This document shows, one piece after another, positions 22,243 through 33,040 of a DNA stretch of 64,000 nucleotides. The translations under genes and the position numbers were made by a program. Position 1 is the stretch's first letter, and the number at the start of each line of letters is the position of its first letter. The notes under the pieces are model-generated. The model saw nothing but the letters and a program-made list of their open reading frames with translations, had not been told where the DNA came from and did not search any database. This DNA is from Chelonoidis abingdonii (Eukaryota > Chordata > Testudines > Testudinidae), in NCBI RefSeq assembly GCF_003597395.2, contig NC_133771.1:134573010-134637009 (forward strand), given 5' to 3'.

Positions 22243-23869
22243 GGATGTAAAAATCTGAATGAAAATGTGGGTAAATCAAGCACCTCACTGATTTCTACAC
22301 TCAGTAAAGCTAGAGCAGACACAAGGGGTTTGCTTTTAAGTGTTTGGACATTTCTTTGGTAGGGTTTAGGGAAAACTTCTAGGGTCCATGGATATTAGAT
22401 TTCCCTAGATTTTCCCATATACTTTTACAGCATAAATCCCATGCCCTCAGCTGTAGCTCTGGCCAAGGGGCAGACTGCCATGCTGCCTTTGGTGTTCCTC
22501 TCCCTGTCACTGGGAAAGTTATAGTTGTTGCACTATTTAGGAGGCTGTCCTTAGGTTGGGGTCACAGCAGTTCTGAGGGGAGAATGGTGACCAGTTCTGG
22601 AGGAGGTTTCTACCAGCGTGACCAGTGCTGAGCCAGTCTTCCTATGCCGGGCTGTTATCTTTATTAGTGGTTCTTCTTGACAGAAGCCCTGGCTGTCATT
22701 TAGCAAAGGCTTGTTGTCATGGCCTCAGGAACTGTTGTTCAGAATTTGACTGGTGCTGATACTTTAATTTGTGACATTCTGTCTGCGTAGGAGTTTCAGT
22801 TTTTCCCCCAAATTCCCTACTGGGACACTGCTCTTCAGAGGTGTTCCCGTGTTTTCCCGAGGTAGGGAATTGGTCTCAGGGAAATGGGGAAGAAATTATT
22901 TCTAACTCATGGCACTTGTTTTCTGCCTTGACCATCGAACTCTGAATGGATGTAGAAGAGCAGAGCCCAGTAGCACAAATCACCTCACGCAGTATATATC
23001 TGTGACACTGGAGAAGATAGAACTGGGAACCACTTCAGTGACCAAAGTTTTCAAAGTAAAATGATTTTCTTTTCCCCTAATTCTCATGTTTTGCAATGAA
23101 CATTAAGAGGTATTCACCTTAAAGCATAGGTACTGGTTGTTCACAGAGAGCAGATACCAGAGTTACCAGATTACATGGACTAATTGTCTCAGGCAGCGTG
23201 GCAAATGCTGTCTTCCCCCATGACAGTAACAAAAGCTAAGGCTGGGTGGTTGTTCTAAGGTCAGGGAAAGGTCATATATGGTCTGACCCTGCCAGGTGCC
23301 GAGCATCCTCCATTCCCATTGAAGTTCAGTATTTTGCCACTTCAGCCCACACTGAGCCAGCACCACTTTCACCAGGCAAAGTGAAACTTTTCTAAAATGA
23401 AATGTTTCAGAGTATCTTCTCAAATATAATATTGCGCCTTATGGTTCCCACAGTGCTACACCTGCTTCTTATTTACATGATTTAATCTTTTTAAAACTTC
23501 TGATTTACTATGATCACATGATGTTCAATTCATAATTTGTTGCTTCATCATGCTTTTCTTTTTGTGTTTCTCATGCCTTTGCCCTTGCAGCCCCTCTCGG
23601 GTGGAATGGTGCCTCTCCAGATGGATATTCACGTGGCCAGCTCTGTGCATGTTGTTTTAAATTCAAACTGAAGACCTAGCCCTTTGGTCATTAAATTTGT
23701 TTTGCCTTTGTTACCCTGCCACCTGATTTTAGACTCAGCTTTCCTTGCATAGTGCTGGGCTAAGTAAGGAATCGAGCTCTGTACATGACTACATTCAAAA
23801 TGAGAATCGTGCATGTCATTTAAAGATTTGAAACAGAGATAATTCAGAGCAATAAATAATTAGAAGGGA
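22243..23869. other. Unclassified intergenic DNA
   Basis: About 1.6 kb without a repeat I can name. Minus-strand frames at 23163-23423 and 23629-23814 are of chance length. Confidence 0.45.
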
Positions 23870-24140
23870 AAAAAATCAATCCAGATGGAATGCCAAAAGG
23901 AAAAGACACAAAAATAATTGTCCTTCAAGCTGAGCTGGCATTTGGCAAACGTCATCATTCAAGCCGGCTGCGCTTCGTCTTCTCTTAAGATCTCCGTTAA
24001 GGTCTGATTGTCAGCTTCCTAATTCCCTTGTTATTTCTCATAATTTATTATGACAAGCTGAGGCGAGTTAAACTGGACATTGAGCTATGATGAATTAAGT
24101 TTGCATCTTTCAAGCCTTAGTGGAAGAAAATGGTGACTAA
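23870..24140. promoter_or_regulatory. Candidate conserved non-coding element
   Basis: A repeat-free block with TAATT, ATAATTTATTATGAC and TGATGAATTAAG motifs, and with CG pairs retained ('ccggctgcgcttcgtc'). Homeodomain-type sites are dense from 24020 to 24110. Composition resembles deeply conserved enhancers near developmental genes. Unverified. Confidence 0.3.
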
Positions 24141-24479
24141 TTGGTGCTCCTTCACAATATACTCTGTAGCTCCCAGCAGTCTAAGTATGATATAACACAC
24201 TAACCCACCCACCCGCATCCCGCAATGCATGTCTGTGCAATATCAATACTATAACGTATTTGGTTTTAACAGCTGCTTGGCTATGCTGAACAACAGCACT
24301 CCAAAGATTACACTGTGTATGGTAACATCAGACTCTCAAAAATTAAAGTAGAAACTATTCATAGCAGAAGTCGTTTTTTCATTGAGTTCCAAAGTATTGT
24401 CTGTTGTAGCTTGCCCTCTTGAATGGTTGGAATGGCAAAGGAAAAGCAAGTATCATGACTGTTTGGTGCAGTAGTTTAA
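24141..24479. other. Unclassified intergenic DNA
   Basis: Nothing recognised. Confidence 0.4.
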
Positions 24480-24585
24480 TGAGTGTGCCCAAGTTGGTCA
24501 GATTTTCAAAAGTGTTCAGTAGTCATCAGCTCCCACTGAGAACATTGGGAACTGGTGGGTGCTAAGCACTTTTTGAAAATCCTAT
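24480..24585. repeat. Palindromic repeat, family 2 type
   Basis: 'cagattttcaaaagtgttca' mirrors 'gcactttttgaaaatcct', with 'agctcccactgagaacattg' at the centre. Confidence 0.5.
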
Positions 24586-25039
24586 TATATTTATACAGAA
24601 CTAATCACTGTAGTATCTAGGCACTGAGATATGTACTACTTTCTTAGCTATAAGGCTTCTTAACTCTCAGGTCAGGTACTTGAAAGTCCTCTACAAAATA
24701 TTCACTCAAAGGGTTGGCTTAATTGATTGGGAACTCTGTTCCCTCTTTGTAGAAAAGAGAGGTGTGTCTATGCAGTAGAATGGTGAATAGGACCATTCAA
24801 GGGTTCCACTGTCAATTTGAGTCAGTAGGGAGTTATTTTAAATACTAATTAAATGAAATATTTATTTTGGTGGAAAGAATGTAAAGAATAAAAAAAAAGA
24901 AAAGAGGCTTTCTATTACACCACATGGCACGTGTACCAACTGTACCAATCTCTGGATGACTGATCATCATTCAGAGATAAAAAGTTTTACAAACTAATTT
25001 CCTCCAGTGAGAAACCAGCTGGTTATCAAAATATGATAT

Positions 25040-25375
25040 GGGCTAAATTATATGGTGCACTCAATCTGACCCCCACTGAAGCCAATGGCAAAACTCTGTT
25101 CACTTAGGGGTAGATTTTTAAAGGTATTCAGTCACCTAAAAACCCAGATACATTCCTAATGGGATTTTCAAAAGCACTGACATGCTTAATTTCTATTGAA
25201 ACCAATGGGAATTATGTACTTAGGTGCCTAGTGGGATTTTCAAAAGCCTCTATCTGCATCTTCAGGTGCCTAAATACCTTTAAAAATCTGGTCCCTAGGG
25301 CCTGATGTAAAGCCCAAGGAAGTCAGTGGAAAGAACTCCCACTGACTTCCATGTGCTTTGGATCAGGACCTTAAT
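25040..25375. repeat. Cluster of palindromic repeats, families 1 and 2
   Basis: At 25110-25300 'aggtattcagtcacctaaaa' mirrors 'aggtgcctaaatacctttaa' with 'gaaaccaatgggaatta' in the middle (family 2). At 25300-25372 'ggcctgatgtaaagcccaag' mirrors 'gtgctttggatcaggacc' (family 1). A third partial copy is at 25040-25100. Confidence 0.55.
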
Positions 25376-25481
25376 GAAAGCACTACTGATCCCGGTTAAG
25401 AATAACTATAGATCAAAATACACCCTTCGTTACTCTTGTGCACCCCTTTGAAGTCAGTGTGATTGCAGGACTGTAACTGAG

Positions 25482-25779
25482 CACCAGGCCCGCCAACGCG
25501 GGGGAGGGAAGAAGGAGGCAATTGCCCAGGGACCCAGGCAATTTAAAAGGGCCTAGGGGCACACAACTACTGCTGCTGTTGTGGTAGTGGTGACGGCAGC
25601 CGGGAGACCCAGGACCTTTTAAATCGCCCAGGTGGGCCCGGGCCCTGCAGGCTGGTGTGATTGGCCAGCACGGTAGGTCAAGTGACAGTATCCCGGATGT
25701 GACAATTTGTCATTTCCACCCTGAGGGATGGCCCCAGCTATGATCCTGGGGCCCAGAATTGCTGTTGGCGGGCCGGCTG
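25482..25779. mobile_element. GC-rich inverted-terminus element, possible hAT
   Basis: The ends CACCAGGCCCGCCAAC and GTTGGCGGGCCGGCTG are near-perfect inverses. The interior has a second inverted pair ('ggacccaggcaatttaaaag' against 'ccttttaaatcgcccaggtg'). No convincing 8-bp duplication was found. The right end stands 22 bases before the 154-bp duplicated segment. Confidence 0.45.
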
Positions 25780-25801
25780 AGGACAGAATGTGCCCGTTTA
25801 C

Positions 25802-25955
25802 AAGTACATACACTAGACTTTGATTAGATGAAGTGCATCACAAATCTATCTTCTAAATGAGTCAGAATACAGCCAGTCAATAATGATGGGAAATCCAGTT
25901 TTCAGATTTGGATAACGAGAGTGTCCTCAAACCAACTCTTAAATTATTAAAATGC
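25802..25955 (+). repeat. 154-bp direct duplication, copy A (likely source)
   Basis: This aligns without gaps to 27105-27258, with five mismatches. The offset is 1303 bp. It is AT-rich and does not resemble any other repeat in the window. Copy B sits inside a MITE, so A is probably the source. Confidence 0.85.
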
Positions 25956-26962
25956 ATATTTAGTTACTGAATTGCCCGAGTGTCCAAATATAGCATCTGG
26001 GCATCTGACACAGTACTAGCATTTGAAAATTTGGCCCACAATAAGCAACTGTGATTCTCTTCAACCAGAATCCCTCAGTTTACTTTGCATCTATTATAGT
26101 CTATTATAACTACTTTAAAATCCACTATAATCTTCCACAAAGTGATGCGACAGAACTTTGCCACAGGGTTAATGTCTTGTGCAGCAAAAAATACACAGGA
26201 CCTCTCTAATTGAAAGGCCAGTCCCAAACTGCAGGTTTTCAGCAGAATTTATGGACATATACTGATTGGCTGGAAGATTTTTCTAGTAAAGAGAACTCAA
26301 GTCTCTTTATGTGTTGAATAATTCCCATGTCCAGTAGCTGAATGATGCTGTAGCAGGGTGCACCAGCATTACTCAGTCCCCAGTACACAAGGAATTAACA
26401 TCTTAATTCTATCTTCATGTACAACTACACTTCCACAGGTACTCAGGAGAAATATTATATGAAGGGCTGCTGGACAGACATATGGAGGTGAGGACAATAC
26501 CTATGGGAAGGCAGGGCTTAGACTCAAGTGCTCAGGGCAGGGTGAATATATTTTTATATCAGTTTTGGTTATGGTCACTCATTTTAATTTATGCTGTTTA
26601 GGACTTGCTCTTGCGGGTTGCTTTTCTGTTATCTCGGATGAGTTACCCCAGCATCTTATAGACTTGCCCTCATTCTACAAAAGTTTATATTGTTTATTTA
26701 TTTAGGTCCATAAACAACAGAAAACAGAAGCTCAAACCCCAAGCTCTGAATGTCCTTCATAAAAACTGAAATTCACAAAAATCACATTTACTTGCTTGGA
26801 TCCCCTGCCCAGACAATCATCCTCAGATCTGGCCCCAAAGTTATATTATACCATGTCAATAAATAACTACAGCCAAGCCTCATCTCAATCCTCTCCCAAA
26901 GGCCTGAGAAAATGGATGAGATTTTCAGCAGATGTACAGAAGGTTAACAAATCTAGGATCTG
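25956..26962. other. Unclassified intergenic DNA
   Basis: Nothing recognised. Confidence 0.45.
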
Positions 26963-27405
26963 TAGGTACATCTACATAGCAAAAAGAACCCCATGGCTGC
27001 AAATCTCAGAGCCTGGGTCAACTGACTCAGGCTTGCAGGGTACAAGCTGCAGGGCCGAAAATAGCAGTGCACATGCTCAGGTTGGAGCCCAGACTCTGAA
27101 ATGTAAGTACATACACTAGACTTTGATTAGATGAAGTACATCACAAATCTATCTTCTAAATGAGTCAGAATACAGACAGTCAATAATGATGGGAAATCCA
27201 GTTTTCAGATTTGGATAAATAGAGTGTCCTCAAACCAACTCTTAAATTACTAAAATGCCTGGAGTCCAGCCCTGGCCTAAATGTCTACACTGATATTTTT
27301 AGCCCTGCAGCTCAAGCCGTGCAAGCCCAAGTCAGTTGACCAGGGCTCTGAGACTTGCTGTCATAGGGTTTTGTTTTTTGGATTTTTTGCTGAGTAGACA
27401 TACCC
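26963..27405. mobile_element. Palindromic MITE split by a 154-bp insertion
   Basis: The left arm starts TAGGTACATCTACAT and the right arm ends GAGTAGACATACC. Arm segments 'cagagcctgggtcaactgac' and 'agtcagttgaccagggctct' are inverted copies, as are the stretches around 'gctgcagggccgaaaatagc' and 'tttttagccctgcagctcaa'. It is the same family as 9445-9738. Between the arms, at 27105-27258, sits a copy of 25802-25955 in place of the usual short centre. Confidence 0.7.
27105..27258 (+). repeat. 154-bp direct duplication, copy B (in MITE centre)
   Basis: 149 of 154 positions match copy A. The junctions show no target duplication and no tail: the left edge is 'aaatgt' then the copy, and the right edge is '...aaaatgc' then 'ctggagtccagc', which is the MITE right arm. 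Inference: templated repair filler at the palindrome centre, or a two-copy unknown repeat. Confidence 0.8.
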
Positions 27406-27449
27406 TGGTTGACCAAGGTGAGAAAAGTAAATTTCAGAGTGAAGGGACC

Positions 27450-27860
27450 TTCATGGGAAACACTCTGAACTAGGTTAGGCTTCTGAATGGTCTCAAGGCA
27501 TATTGCCAAGTTAGGCCATTGCAGGGATTTACCCTAGGGATGACAGAGACCTGAATAAACAAAGCAAAGGCCACATCTGACCCAAAAGGGCACAATCTCC
27601 TAACTGAGCACAAATGGCAAATAGCACTCTTCAACATAGTTACTCCCTGGGAATTCAATAGTGCCCTGGTGTCTAATAACACCTTCCAAACATCATTCAC
27701 AAACAATGGCTGCACACACACCATCACTGGTGGAAGTGATATAATTCTATCCTATTCCTCTGATTGTGACCTGAAACCTATTGTCATCATCTCTGTTTTG
27801 TCTGGAGTGAGCCCCAGCCAGACAGCCTTTATCCAAGCCCAAGTCTCCTGAAGACATTAG
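27450..27860 (-). pseudogene. LINE (L2/CR1-like) reverse-transcriptase fragment
   Basis: On the minus strand the frame reads, from right to left in coordinates, P-D-K-T-E-M-M (near 27790-27810), then V-W-K-V-L-L-D, then V-R-R-L-C-P-F (27578-27600), then V-I-P-R-V-N-P-C-N-G-L (27510-27545). After a frameshift near 27505 it reads L-E-T-I-Q-K-P-N-L-V-Q. This order is the thumb and C-terminal part of a non-LTR RT of the L2/CR1/Jockey type, normally 'LNPDKTE...LGVxLD...RLRPFL...SRLDYCN...LxxLQxVQN'. An 85-codon frame is at 27470-27727. No endonuclease or catalytic F-A-D-D is present; the copy is an old 3' fragment. Confidence 0.65.
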
Positions 27861-28199
27861 GTCATCTATTCTACTGCACTAGTGGTCAGGGAATGGGTTG
27901 TAGCTTCTTAACTCTCAGGATCTATTCCATTCTAAGCCCCATCACTGGTTACAGTAGCCTGGGAACTTCTCTAAGTTACAACAGCAAACTATGGTACCTA
28001 AAGAGCCATACACCAGCTGAGCACAGCATGCTTCACCCATGCCCCTTCCTATCCTGATATGCCCCATATACCAGGACCTAGTGGGGTGGCATAGAGCCCA
28101 GTTATGCCTGAGGAATTCTTATCTGGTCAGATCAGGATATTTTCCAGATCGCCATGTAAATTTCTAATGAATACTGGAAAACAGAAATGAATAAATACC

Positions 28200-28433
28200 C
28201 CTTAACTGGTCACAAAGAAAGGCAGCTAAGCGGGAAGTTTTAAAGCTGAATAAATGTTAACACTGAGGGTAATTAACCAGTGCAACAACTGCCAAGGGTT
28301 GTAGTAGAGTCGCCATCACTGGCAATTTTTAAATCAAGGTGTAATGTTTTTCTAAAAGATCTGCTCTAGCTCAATACAGGAATTAATCTGGGGATGTTCT
28401 CTGGCCTGTGTAATACAGAAGGTCAGACTAGAT
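28200..28433 (+). mobile_element. CR1 LINE 3' end, left part
   Basis: 'cactgagggtaattaaccag', 'gtcgccatcactggcaattt' and 'taatacagaaggtcagacta' follow the typical sauropsid CR1 3' untranslated end. It continues at 29108-29160 beyond a hAT insertion. Confidence 0.75.
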
Positions 28434-29107
28434 CAGAGGTGGGCAAACTATGGCCCCGCAGGCCACATCCCCCTAGCGTCCGCTGTCCCTCTTCCCCCCA
28501 CAGCCTCAGCTCACTGTGCCGCCAGCGCTCTGGCCCACCGCTTCTGCCGGGCAGTGCGGCAGCATGGCTGGCTCTGGCAGGTGGTGGGGCTGCAAGCTCC
28601 TGCTGCTCTGAACGGCATAGTAAGGGGGCGGGGAGTGGGGTGGGAGGGTTGGATAAGCAGAAGAGGGTCCCGGAGGGCAGACAGGGGACAGGGAGCAGGG
28701 AGCAGAGGGCAGGTGGATGGGGCAGAGGTTCTGGGAGGGGGGATCAGGGGATGGGGACCGGGGGGGTTGGATAGGTGTGGGAGTCCCAGAGGACCTGTCA
28801 GCAGGCAGGTGTGTGGATAGGAGTTGGGGCAGCCAGGGGACAAAGAAGGTGGGGGTTGGATAGGGGATGGTGTCATAGGGGGCGGTTAGGGGTGAGTATC
28901 CTTGGAGTAGGAGGTCAGCGGACAAGGAGCAGGGGGCGTTGGATGGGTCAGGGTTTCTGAAAGGGGCAGTCGGGGGCAGGAAGTGGGAGGAGTCAGATGG
29001 GGGCAAGGGTCAGGTTGTTTGTGGAGGCACAGCCTTCCCTACCCGGCCCTCCACACAGTTTCTCAACCCCAATGTGGCCCTCGGGCCAAAAAGTTTGCCA
29101 GCCCCTG
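28434..29107. mobile_element. hAT-type element inserted in CR1, 674 bp
   Basis: The ends CAGAGGTGGGCAAACT and CAAAAAGTTTGCCAGCCCCTG's inverse terminus are flanked by gactagat (28426-28433) and gattagat (29108-29115), an 8-bp duplication with one mismatch. It splits a CR1 3' end. The interior at 28620-29010 is G-rich on the plus strand, with repeated 'ggggacaggg/ggttggat' units, and holds open frames on both strands (28506-29006 minus, 166 codons) that come from this low-complexity sequence and not from coding. G-quadruplex potential is high. Confidence 0.85.
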
Positions 29108-29160
29108 GATTAGATGATCACACTTGTCCTTTCTGGCCTTAAACTCAATGAATCAATGAA
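29108..29160 (+). mobile_element. CR1 LINE 3' end, right part
   Basis: 'tgatcacacttgtcctttct' then 'ggccttaaactcaatgaatc' and a short 'aatcaatgaa' tail complete the CR1 end begun before the hAT element. Confidence 0.75.
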
Positions 29161-29417
29161 CTGTATAGAACATGTAATGCTTAGTCTTCTATGTTTTTTA
29201 ACCTTATGCCTCCATATATAAAATGTTATTGCCCACCTATTTCATTTTCTGTTTTTTCTTTTATTTATTTATTTGTTTATTTATTTAATTTTTGCTATTG
29301 CATTCGCTTCTCCCTTGAAAAAAAACTCTGGAACCTGACCAAACTCCTTCTAAGTATTTGTAGCAATAGAAACCAGGAGGCCAAGTTCAATTTCAGAATT
29401 CATGTTCTCAAAGCACG
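29161..29417. other. AT-rich intergenic DNA with (TTTA)n
   Basis: An impure TTTA/TTTG tandem lies at 29260-29298. Nothing else recognised. Confidence 0.45.
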
Positions 29418-29425
29418 TTGTGTGT

Positions 29426-29464
<39 letters not shown>

Positions 29465-29484
29465 TGGGAATGTGTGTGTCCTTA
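29418..29484. repeat. (TG)n(AG)n compound microsatellite
   Basis: About 24 bases of TG-rich repeat run into a GA repeat of about 24 bases, then a short TG stretch. The open frame across it is an artefact. Confidence 0.9.
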
Positions 29485-29961
29485 GTTTAATTAGAAAATT
29501 TAATTGGATGGAGGTTGGGTCATTTTCTTCCCCTTTAGAGCTTGCTGCAATAAACAGACTTTTCTCTTTCCCTTTCATCCTTCACTGGTTTGTAGTTCTG
29601 CATCTGCTCTGCTGGCATTGTCTCCACTAACGGCCATACTGATCAGGAAGCCAGAGCCAGGAGGCAAATGAAGGGACTGCATTGATACCACTGATCACTC
29701 AGCCCCGCATAACTGGCAACTGTTTCTTTCTTTTACCTCTGGAGATGAGTTGAACAGATTGTGTAAAATTTGGTTGCTTCCAATAAACAAGGATACTGTA
29801 CCATTGTGAGCCTTTCGCTATCTGGTACCAATGGGGTAGATTAGGGTTGCATATTTACCACACCAAACAAAGGCAAAATTTCCATGGAAGCCAACAAATT
29901 CATTTATTTCAAGGAACATTTGTGTGAGAGATCTAGAGATTAAATACACAATTCCCTTCTC
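29485..29961. other. Unclassified intergenic DNA
   Basis: Nothing recognised. Confidence 0.45.
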
Positions 29962-29992
29962 TTTTTCTCTCCCTCTCTCTCTCTCTCTCTGA
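29962..29992. repeat. (CT)n microsatellite
   Basis: A run of TC/CT repeats of about 30 bases with small interruptions. A similar run is at 31350-31372. Confidence 0.85.
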
Positions 29993-30623
29993 GGGTAGGG
30001 ATAGCAGGTGTACGTACCATTACTGTACATCTCCCAACCTATTGTTCAGTGTTACAGGTGGCAAGAGAGTGGCCAAGTCTATGTAAATTGCACCATTCCC
30101 CTAGGAAAATCCTTACATTAGACGCTCCTCAGCACAGCGACCATTCTGCTTCAGTGTTTGTAAAGTGGGCAGTACTGTTAATAATAATGTCAGACATTCC
30201 AAAGACTGGGAGATGGGATGCTTCTCCTGTGCATGTTGCCCCAAGCCCAGTGCTGTGTCTCAGATGCTCCCAGCACACAAGTCAGTGTTATGAAGAAGAC
30301 ATGGACACCCACATCCAGGAAGAGTGGCCGGGGGAAACTGACGCCAATTGGGTACTCCCCTCCAAACAGCATGATTGCTGAGTGAGCATACGTTAAAGCA
30401 TCTCCCAGCAGTTTTAACTTAAAGTGCACAACAGTGCACTGTGACCAGACCCTTTATCAAGGATGTGGTACATTCTGCGGGGGGGATGGTGTCTGTGGGT
30501 GTGTGAGCTTGCACATACATGTGTGTGTATCTATGTGCATGCACTTACAGGGGATGAGTGTAGGGGAGAGTATCTGCAGAATACCTCTGCACATCATTCC
30601 ACCTTCCTGATAATTTGTTATTC
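29993..30623. other. Unclassified intergenic DNA
   Basis: Contains TG-rich stretches near 30500-30540. A 110-codon frame at 30049-30381 has no domain. Confidence 0.4.
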
Positions 30624-30631
30624 TCCTGAGA

Positions 30632-30946
30632 CAGGGGTTGGCAACCTTTCAGCAGTGGTGTGCTGAGTCTTCATTTATTCACTCTAATTTAAGGTTTCGA
30701 GTGCCAGTAATACATTTTAACGTTCTTAGAAAGTCTCTTTCTATAAGTCGATAATATATAACTAAAAACTATTGTTGTATGTAAAGTAAATAAGGTTTTT
30801 TTAAATGTTTAAGAAGCCTCATTTAAAATTAAATTAAAATACAGAGCCCACCCAGACCAGTGGCCAGGACCCGGGCAGTGTGAGTGTCACTGAAAATCAG
30901 CTCGCGTGCTGCCTTTGGCACACGTGCCATAGGTTGGCTACCCCTG
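30632..30946. mobile_element. hAT-type MITE, 315 bp, perfect 8-bp duplication
   Basis: The ends are CAGGGGTTGGCAACC and GGTTGGCTACCCCTG, flanked by identical tcctgaga at 30624-30631 and 30947-30954. The interior is AT-rich (30680-30840), then GC-richer. Non-coding. Confidence 0.9.
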
Positions 30947-30954
30947 TCCTGAGA

Positions 30955-31590
30955 TGTGCCAGTCACCTACTGGTGACATTTGTGTATCCACAATACACAG
31001 TTATACATCTTTTCCTTTCTGAATTAGTACAGGGCACTGTGGTGCCTTCCTCAACAGGTGTTGTTACTGAGTTCTGTACTATTTCTTCCTGTGACCACTG
31101 AGTCTGCTATGTTTGCATAGCCTTTTAGAATATTTCTGATATCATCCATACACTCCTATATAGGTGAGCTACACACTGGGGATGCTGAAAAAGTGAACGC
31201 TACATCCCTGCAAATTCTGATAGAAATGATTTCCCTATGAGGATTTTGAAGGTGAAGGGGACAACTTGCCCCCCAACATATAATTTTTCTTGCACCCCAG
31301 ATGGATCAGATACAGGCACAAGCATTTCATGCTCAGCATATCCTTCAATCTCTCTCTCTCTTTCTCTCTCTTACAATGTTACATAATCAGCATGAGATCA
31401 AGTTCAGTTAACTTGAATGTATATCATTTCCAAGTTGAAGTCTAATCCGCAGCCTTGTCCCAGCGAGATGCTCTGTTTACCAAACCTGTAACTAAAGCTC
31501 ATTGTTATGGCTATAATAATCAAATGTATCATTTTTCTAACGGACACTTTTGGTTAATATTTCCTGTTTTTTTAAAAGCTCTTCCTAAAC
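30955..31590. other. Unclassified intergenic DNA with a (CT)n run
   Basis: Only the CT microsatellite at 31350-31372 is recognised. Confidence 0.45.
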
Positions 31591-31812
31591 CAGGGCTTAA
31601 ATGCAGCTGGTGCTGCCTGGAGCAGAGCTCCAGTAATTATTTTCAAACCCACAGGACAGAATGCCTGAGCCCCAGTGCCACCCTTGAGGCCAAAGCGCCA
31701 AGCCCTGGCACCACCTGGGGGGGGCTGAATCCCTGAGCCTTGATGCCTCCTGCAAGGCAGAAATCCTGAGGCCTAGGACTCTGCAAAATACTCTGTGAGA
31801 ATTTAAGCCCTG
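31591..31812. mobile_element. Probable hAT-type MITE, 222 bp
   Basis: The ends CAGGGCTTAAAT and ATTTAAGCCCTG are perfect 12-bp inverses. Flanks tcctaaac and cctcaaac agree at five of eight positions, so the duplication is weak. Confidence 0.65.
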
Positions 31813-32129
31813 CCTCAAACCATCTGTTAGGTTACAATCAGGCTTCCTATACCATTCAGCCTGTTTTAGTGCTTTTTAGGTTCAACACAAATGTGGGGGC
31901 AATTAAATTATATTTTGCCTGGCAAGATTCAAAACTTGGGCGTGTCTATGAAAGAGTAATATCCTGAATGGTGGACTAAAGATCAATGTTATCCAGATGA
32001 GCACTTACATGGAAAATGCTTCACAGGAAAAATCTACTGTCCTTTCTACAGATAGTTATATAGGTAAATATACGCATGGGATATAAACCTTCATGCTTCA
32101 GGCATAAGACAGCTACTGACTAACATGAT

Positions 32130-32265
32130 TTAAAAAGCTTCCCTTATGGTTAATTGTTCCATAATTGTCCATTATGAGGTTTCTAACACCTTCCTGTGAA
32201 ACATCAGATACTGGTTTAGATGCACCACAAGTCTGAGCCAGTCTGGCAACTCCTATGTTCTTTTA
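32130..32265 (-). repeat. Dispersed repeat, family 3, antisense
   Basis: 'tctaacaccttcctgtgaaa' and 'gccagtctggcaactcctat' followed by 'gttc' are the inverse of the 'gaacatgg...ccagtctggcaa' phrase at 57425-57460. Likely derived from a LINE; name not assigned. Confidence 0.45.
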
Positions 32266-32369
32266 GTAACAGTTTTAACCTGATTGCTTAGTAGTAGTAA
32301 AAGGAATACTGTCCAATACCGTCCTGTATCCTCATCATTCTCATCATTCCCTTAGTTTTAGCCCTAACT

Positions 32370-32520
32370 GAAATGATGGGTCTGATTCTCCATTGCCCTG
32401 CACCTCGTGGAGTCAGTTCCACCAGTGTAAAGTGAGTACAAAATACTACCTTTCTGATCCAGTAGCATTTCACACTCAATAGGTGCTCACATTGCAGCGA
32501 TGTAAAATGATTCCACAAGG
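32370..32520. repeat. Palindromic repeat, family 1
   Basis: 'gggtctgattctccattgcc' and 'caccagtgtaaagtgagtac' match the copy at 51980-52140 in order. The right half is diverged. Confidence 0.5.
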
Positions 32521-32537
32521 TTCAAGGCAATGGAGAG

Positions 32538-32578
32538 AATGTGGCTGAAGAGACTGTTTCTGTCTCTTCAGCCACATT
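32538..32578. other. Perfect 17-bp hairpin with 7-base loop
   Basis: Arm 32538-32554 (AATGTGGCTGAAGAGAC) is exactly complementary to arm 32562-32578, with loop tgtttct. It is not part of a repeat I recognise. It is too short for a typical pre-miRNA stem. Confidence 0.9.
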
Positions 32579-32869
32579 TATTTAATTGGCATTATAGAGA
32601 TTTTTCTATAATGGAACACATACAGTCTTCAAAGCCATGGCAGACTCAGCTCCCTTTAACATCAATAATAATACTTTCCCACTTGCCTTATGTACCTGCA
32701 CAGGGAAGCAAGCTTCTGGGGATACTGAACACAGTTTTAATTCCTGTGCCAGCCCCATCAATCTTTCCAGAAGTGGACCAAATGGGGAGATAACTTGTCA
32801 CCCAACCACCCCTCCTGGCACCTGGGGGGCCTGTCCTCCATTTAGTTCATGAAAGTCCACCAGAATTTT

Positions 32870-33040
32870 CTGCATAATGAAAGAAGGTCTAAGTCACTGG
32901 ACGTGGACTCAGGAGACATATGGTTTAATACCTGGCTAAGCCACCGGCTTCTAAGTGACTTTGACTGAGTCGTTTAATCTCTCTGTACCTCAGCTTCTTT
33001 TTCTGTAAAATGGGAATAACAACATTTCTGTCCATGTCAC
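32870..33040 (+). repeat. MIR/CORE-SINE, sense
   Basis: 'ctcaggagacatatggttta', 'tctctgtacctcagcttctt' and 'tctgtaaaatgggaataaca' are the classic MIR body and core phrases, in order. Confidence 0.7.

Noticed and set aside
28394..29142. Overlapping frames of 99-166 codons
   Set aside because: They come from the G-rich interior of the hAT element at 28434-29107.
32538..32578. microRNA precursor
   Set aside because: The stem of 17 bp is too short for Drosha/Dicer processing; kept only as a hairpin.
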